From the NCBI GenBank assembly GCA_003646745.1, contig QMLM01000083.1, positions 1-7,222 of the forward strand: a DNA stretch of 7,222 nucleotides, given 5' to 3'. The notes below the pieces were generated by a model that did not search any database, was not told the DNA's origin, and saw only the letters and a program-made list of their open reading frames with translations. Source of the stretch: Deltaproteobacteria bacterium. GTDB lineage: Bacteria; Desulfobacterota; B13-G15; RBG-16-54-18. A program made the position numbers and the translations under genes. Positions 4,385 through 7,222 of this stretch are shown in pieces. Every line of letters starts with the position of its first letter. Position 1 is the first letter of the stretch.

Positions 4385-6631
4385 TTACAGCTCACCTTCT
4401 TCTTTATAATCACATTCAGTCTCCCTACATACAATTACCGTCCCCCTTTTTGTCGCCTTCTCTACCAAAAAGGGAGCACCACACTGAGGGCAAGGGCGGG
4501 GAATAGGCTTCTCCCACAGAGCAAAACGGCACTGTGGATAATTACTACAACTGTAAAAGACTCGCCCCCTCTTTGTCCTCTTTTGGACCAATTCTCCTCC
4601 GCAACCGTGCTGTGGACATTTTACACCGGTGCCTAAGGGTTTTGTCCCTTTACACTCAGGATATCTTGAACAGGCCAAGAACTCCCCAAACTTCCCTTCC
4701 TTTACCACCATCGGGCTGCCACAAAGGGGACAATTTTCATCTGCCAATTTGGCCTCATGTACCTTGATTTTCCCCTCTTCGTCTCTGCTGAACATCTTGG
4801 CGTTTTTACACTCCGGGTAGGCGGAACAGGAGAGGAATTCGCCATATTTCCCCCACCTGATCTCCATCTTGCTGCCACATCGGTCGCAGATAATCTCTGT
4901 GGGTACCCTCTCCCGCTTGACATCTCTCATCTTCCCCTCGGCCCTCTTGAGATTCTTCTCGAAGGTAGCGTAGAACCCCTCCAGGACCTTTATCCAGGGG
5001 ACCTTCTCCTCCTCAATCTTGTCCAAATCTTCCTCCATCTTTGCGGTAAAACCAACGTCCATGATGGTGGGAAAGTTCTCCGTAAGCAAATCGGCTACCA
5101 AGAACCCCAGCTCTGTGGGGTGAAATCTACGTTCGACTAACTTTACATACCTTTTATCCAAAATGGTGGAGAGGATAGTAGCATACGTAGAAGGCCTACC
5201 TATCCCCTTCTCTTCCAGCTCCTTGACCAAGGTGCTCTCGGTAAATCGAGGAGGGGGCTGAGTGAAGTGTTGTTTGGAGACGAGATCAACCAGTTCCAAC
5301 TCCTCCCCGGGATTTAAAGGTGGCAAGATCCCTCCTTCTTCCTCGCCCTCTTGGTCGTCTTTACCCTCCACGTAGATGGCGGTGAAACCGGCGAATTTCA
5401 TGATACTTCCTGTGGCCAAAAATAGATGGCCATCGGCCCTAATCTTTATGGTAGTCTGGTCAAAGAGTGCGGGACGCATCTGAGAGGCGATAAATCTCTC
5501 CCAGATTAACTTGTACAGTGACCATTGATCAGGTCTTAGATAATCCCTTACCTTTTCAGGCGACAATTCTAGGGAAGTAGGACGGATGGCCTCATGGGCC
5601 TCCTGGGCCCCCGGGCGACTTTTATAGACATTGGGCTTTGGAGGAAGAAACTCCTTGCCGAACTCCCGCCGGATCAACTCCCTAACGTTGCTGAGCGCCT
5701 GCTGAGATAGACGCACAGAGTCAGTCCGCATATAAGTGATGAGCCCTACCCTCCCCCACTGTCCTAAATCGATCCCTTCGTAGAGCTGTTGGGCAATGAG
5801 CATGGTCTTTTTGGCCGAAAAGCGCAGCTTCCGCGATGCCTCTTGCTGTAATGTGCTGGTGATAAATGGGGCAGAGGGGTAGCGCTTCTTCTCCTTCTTC
5901 AGCACCTCTTCGACTACAAACCTTCTGCCCCGCAAGCTATCTGTTATCTCGCGGGCCTCCTTTTCGCTGCCAATGTTGGCCTTTTTACCCTTGATTTGCG
6001 TGAGCCTGGCCTCAAAAGGAGGAGGTTTATCAGGCTGTTGGAGCTGTGCCGTGATAGTCCAGTATTCTTGGGGGACAAAATCCCTGATCTGTCTTTCTCG
6101 ATCGCATATAAGCTTCAGGGCTACCGATTGAACGCGACCGGCACTCAACCCCCTCCTCACCTTTTGCCACAAAAGAGGGCTTATCTTGTACCCCACCAAT
6201 CTATCCAAGATCCTGCGAGCCTGCTGGGCTCGATAAAGGCTCTCTTGGAGCTGGCGGGGATTTTTAATGGCTTCGATGACAGCCTGGGGGGTGATCTCAT
6301 GGATAAGGGCCCGATATATCTTTCTGCCCCTATCCCCTAGTTCCTCGGCAATGTGCCAAGCAATGGCTTCACCTTCTCGGTCAGGGTCAGGGGCTAGATA
6401 TATCTCCTTTGTGTCGCGACTTGCCCTTTTCAACTCCTCGATGATCTTTTTCTTACCTTTAATCACCACATACTGGGGCTTGAATCCCCCCTTTATATCT
6501 ACTCCAAGCCTATTCTCCGGGAGGTCCTTGATATGCCCTACAGAGGCCTTCACCACAAAGTCCTTCCCTAAAAATTTGTTGATGGTCCTCGCCTTTGCAG
6601 GTGACTCTACAATAACTAGCGATTTCCCCAC
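4385..6631 (-). CDS. topA: DNA topoisomerase I (type IA)
   Basis: The 748-residue enzyme relaxes negative supercoils by passing a strand through a transient single-strand break. The Toprim domain has E9 (VIVESPAKA) and the acidic triad in DPDREGE (D82, D84, E86). The active-site tyrosine is Y300 in LITYMRTDS. The GIGRPSTYATI stretch (around 476-486) and PTELG (around 505-509) are typical type IA core motifs. Four C-terminal zinc ribbons with CxxC-like pairs lie at about 582-608, 634-660, 672-701 and 714-740. The third has C-x4-C and the fourth lacks the usual GxFLxCSxYPEC wording. The frame can be opened two codons earlier with GTG at 6637, but that G is part of the Shine-Dalgarno AAAGGAG itself; GTG at 6631-6629, five bases beyond it, is the better start. 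The gene lies 11 bases after dprA, forming the common dprA-topA operon. The downstream gap of 17 bases to the convergent gene has no clear terminator. Confidence 0.97.
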   Translation of the reverse strand: MGKSLVIVESPAKARTINKFLGKDFVVKASVGHIKDLPENRLGVDIKGGFKPQYVVIKGKKKIIEELKRASRDTKEIYLAPDPDREGEAIAWHIAEELGDRGRKIYRALIHEITPQAVIEAIKNPRQLQESLYRAQQARRILDRLVGYKISPLLWQKVRRGLSAGRVQSVALKLICDRERQIRDFVPQEYWTITAQLQQPDKPPPFEARLTQIKGKKANIGSEKEAREITDSLRGRRFVVEEVLKKEKKRYPSAPFITSTLQQEASRKLRFSAKKTMLIAQQLYEGIDLGQWGRVGLITYMRTDSVRLSQQALSNVRELIRREFGKEFLPPKPNVYKSRPGAQEAHEAIRPTSLELSPEKVRDYLRPDQWSLYKLIWERFIASQMRPALFDQTTIKIRADGHLFLATGSIMKFAGFTAIYVEGKDDQEGEEEGGILPPLNPGEELELVDLVSKQHFTQPPPRFTESTLVKELEEKGIGRPSTYATILSTILDKRYVKLVERRFHPTELGFLVADLLTENFPTIMDVGFTAKMEEDLDKIEEEKVPWIKVLEGFYATFEKNLKRAEGKMRDVKRERVPTEIICDRCGSKMEIRWGKYGEFLSCSAYPECKNAKMFSRDEEGKIKVHEAKLADENCPLCGSPMVVKEGKFGEFLACSRYPECKGTKPLGTGVKCPQHGCGGELVQKRTKRGRVFYSCSNYPQCRFALWEKPIPRPCPQCGAPFLVEKATKRGTVIVCRETECDYKEEGEL

Positions 6632-6636
6632 GAACA

Positions 6637-6643
6637 CTCCTTT
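6637..6643 (-). promoter_or_regulatory. ribosome binding site of topA
   Basis: On the minus strand AAAGGAG spans 6643 down to 6637 and is followed by five bases (TGTTC) and GTG at 6631-6629. The last base of the dprA stop codon TGA (6645-6643) is the first base of this site, so translation of the two genes is probably coupled. The position of this site is what decides the topA start two codons inside the longest frame. Confidence 0.7.
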
Positions 6644-7222
6644 CAGTTGCGCACAAACATCTTTCCCGCTAACTGGCTGACCAATCCCTTGAGCTCTAAA
6701 CTAAGTAAAATAGCAGATACGCGTTGGACTTCCATCTGGCCCAACCTGCTGATCTCATCAATATGCAGAGGGGTATGAGACAGAAATTGAAGGATACTCC
6801 CTTCCTCATCGCTGAGGGCAGGCAGTTCTTCGTGGAACACCCTCCCCTCGTATTGAGGGAGGATCTCCGACAGTATATCCTCTGCTCCCTCCACCAATTT
6901 CGCCCCCTGTTTGATCAACCTATTTGTCCCTTGACTGGTGGCTGCCCCTACATTCCCTGGGACAGCAAAAACCTCTCGTCCTTGCTCCAAGGCATGAGAA
7001 GCGGTGATAAGTGAACCACTCTTCGCCGTTGCCTCTACTATCACCACCCCCATAGAGAGACCGCTGATGATCCTGTTCCTCCTAGGGAAATTCTTTCCTT
7101 CAGGAGGGGTAGAAAGGGGAAACTCCGAAATAACCGCTCCATGGCCAATGATATCAAAAAATAGTTTCTTATTTTCAGGGGGGTAGATGATGTCTACCCC
7201 ACAGCCGAGCACAGCAATGGTC
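6643..7222 (-). CDS. dprA: DNA-processing protein DprA (partial, N-terminus outside window)
   Basis: The visible 193 codons are the C-terminal part of DprA (Smf), the cytoplasmic protein that binds incoming single-stranded DNA and loads RecA during natural transformation. The frame stays open to the window edge, reading TIAVLGCGVDIIYPPEN at the visible start, so the GTG at 7212 is internal. The Rossmann-like core is recognisable from ISEFPLSTPPEGKNFPRRN, then VVIVEATAKSGSLITASHAL, then GREVFAVPGNV and SQGTNRLIKQGAKLV. A C-terminal winged-helix domain follows (about the last 60 residues, LSDEEGSILQFLSHTPLHIDEI to the end). The first Rossmann motifs (GSR, SGxARGID) lie right of the window. Many bacteria that are not known to be competent also keep dprA, so its presence alone does not show transformability. 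It precedes topA by 11 bases. Confidence 0.95.
   Translation of the reverse strand, partial: TIAVLGCGVDIIYPPENKKLFFDIIGHGAVISEFPLSTPPEGKNFPRRNRIISGLSMGVVIVEATAKSGSLITASHALEQGREVFAVPGNVGAATSQGTNRLIKQGAKLVEGAEDILSEILPQYEGRVFHEELPALSDEEGSILQFLSHTPLHIDEISRLGQMEVQRVSAILLSLELKGLVSQLAGKMFVRN

Noticed and set aside
4366..4385. AAGG/CCTT inverted repeat between the probable toxin and topA as a bidirectional terminator
   Set aside because: Only four pairs around a 12-base A/T-rich loop; too weak to call.
4360..4400. An attachment-site repeat of the tRNA-Arg 3' end at the far side of the module
   Set aside because: I looked for copies of the T-arm and acceptor sequence (TTCGAATCCCAC, ATCGCCCG) here and elsewhere in the window and found none.
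4757..5140. A 127-codon plus-strand open frame opposite topA
   Set aside because: It is antisense to the conserved TopA core and zinc-ribbon region, shows low-complexity L/P/H-rich composition and has no upstream signals.
6267..6680. A 137-codon plus-strand open frame across the dprA-topA junction
   Set aside because: It is antisense to the Toprim domain and the end of dprA; the product has no family pattern and the reverse strand explains the sequence fully.
1..7222. CRISPR array, insertion sequence or riboswitch
   Set aside because: No regularly spaced repeats, transposase fragments, terminal inverted repeats or recognisable riboswitch cores were seen; almost all bases are accounted for by genes.

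Overview
This is a bacterial chromosome segment of ordinary housekeeping genes with a short accessory patch in the middle. The organism is a bacterium of moderate GC. polA, tRNA-Arg and dprA-topA are all clearly bacterial, and overall style (TopA with four C-terminal zinc ribbons, PolA with an intact proofreading site, a small DUF3553-like protein) vaguely suggests a deltaproteobacterium-like or related anaerobic lineage. That placement is a low-confidence impression, not something the sequence proves.

Layout, left to right. (1) Bases 1-224, plus strand: the C-terminal end of a GGDEF-domain (diguanylate cyclase type) protein, cut by the window edge. (2) Bases 225-317: a short intergenic region with a weak promoter candidate. 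(3) Bases 318-2993, plus: full-length DNA polymerase I (polA) with 5'-nuclease, proofreading and polymerase domains all apparently active. A good intrinsic terminator follows directly at 2995-3024. (4) Bases 3042-3278, plus: a small DUF3553-like protein whose last ten bases, including the stop codon, lie inside the 5' end of the next gene. (5) Bases 3269-3345, plus: tRNA-Arg with anticodon CCG and encoded CCA. (6) Bases 3379-4367, plus: a more AT-rich two-gene module, a Panacea/SocA-like (DUF4065) protein followed by an unrecognised 135-residue protein. This looks like a toxin-antitoxin pair with the antitoxin first. (7) Bases 4385-6631, minus: topA, DNA topoisomerase I. (8) Bases 6643-7222, minus: dprA, cut by the right window edge, upstream of topA in the same operon.

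Functionally, polA (repair and Okazaki-fragment processing) and dprA-topA (uptake of single-stranded DNA, relaxation of negative supercoils) are stable core genes that converge on the middle of the window. The tRNA and the Panacea module sit in that convergence zone, a common landing place for accessory genes. The points most worth a second look are the partner of the Panacea protein, whose family I do not recognise, and the overlap of the DUF3553-like gene with the tRNA. In that overlap, RNase P processing of a shared transcript would remove the stop codon of the message.
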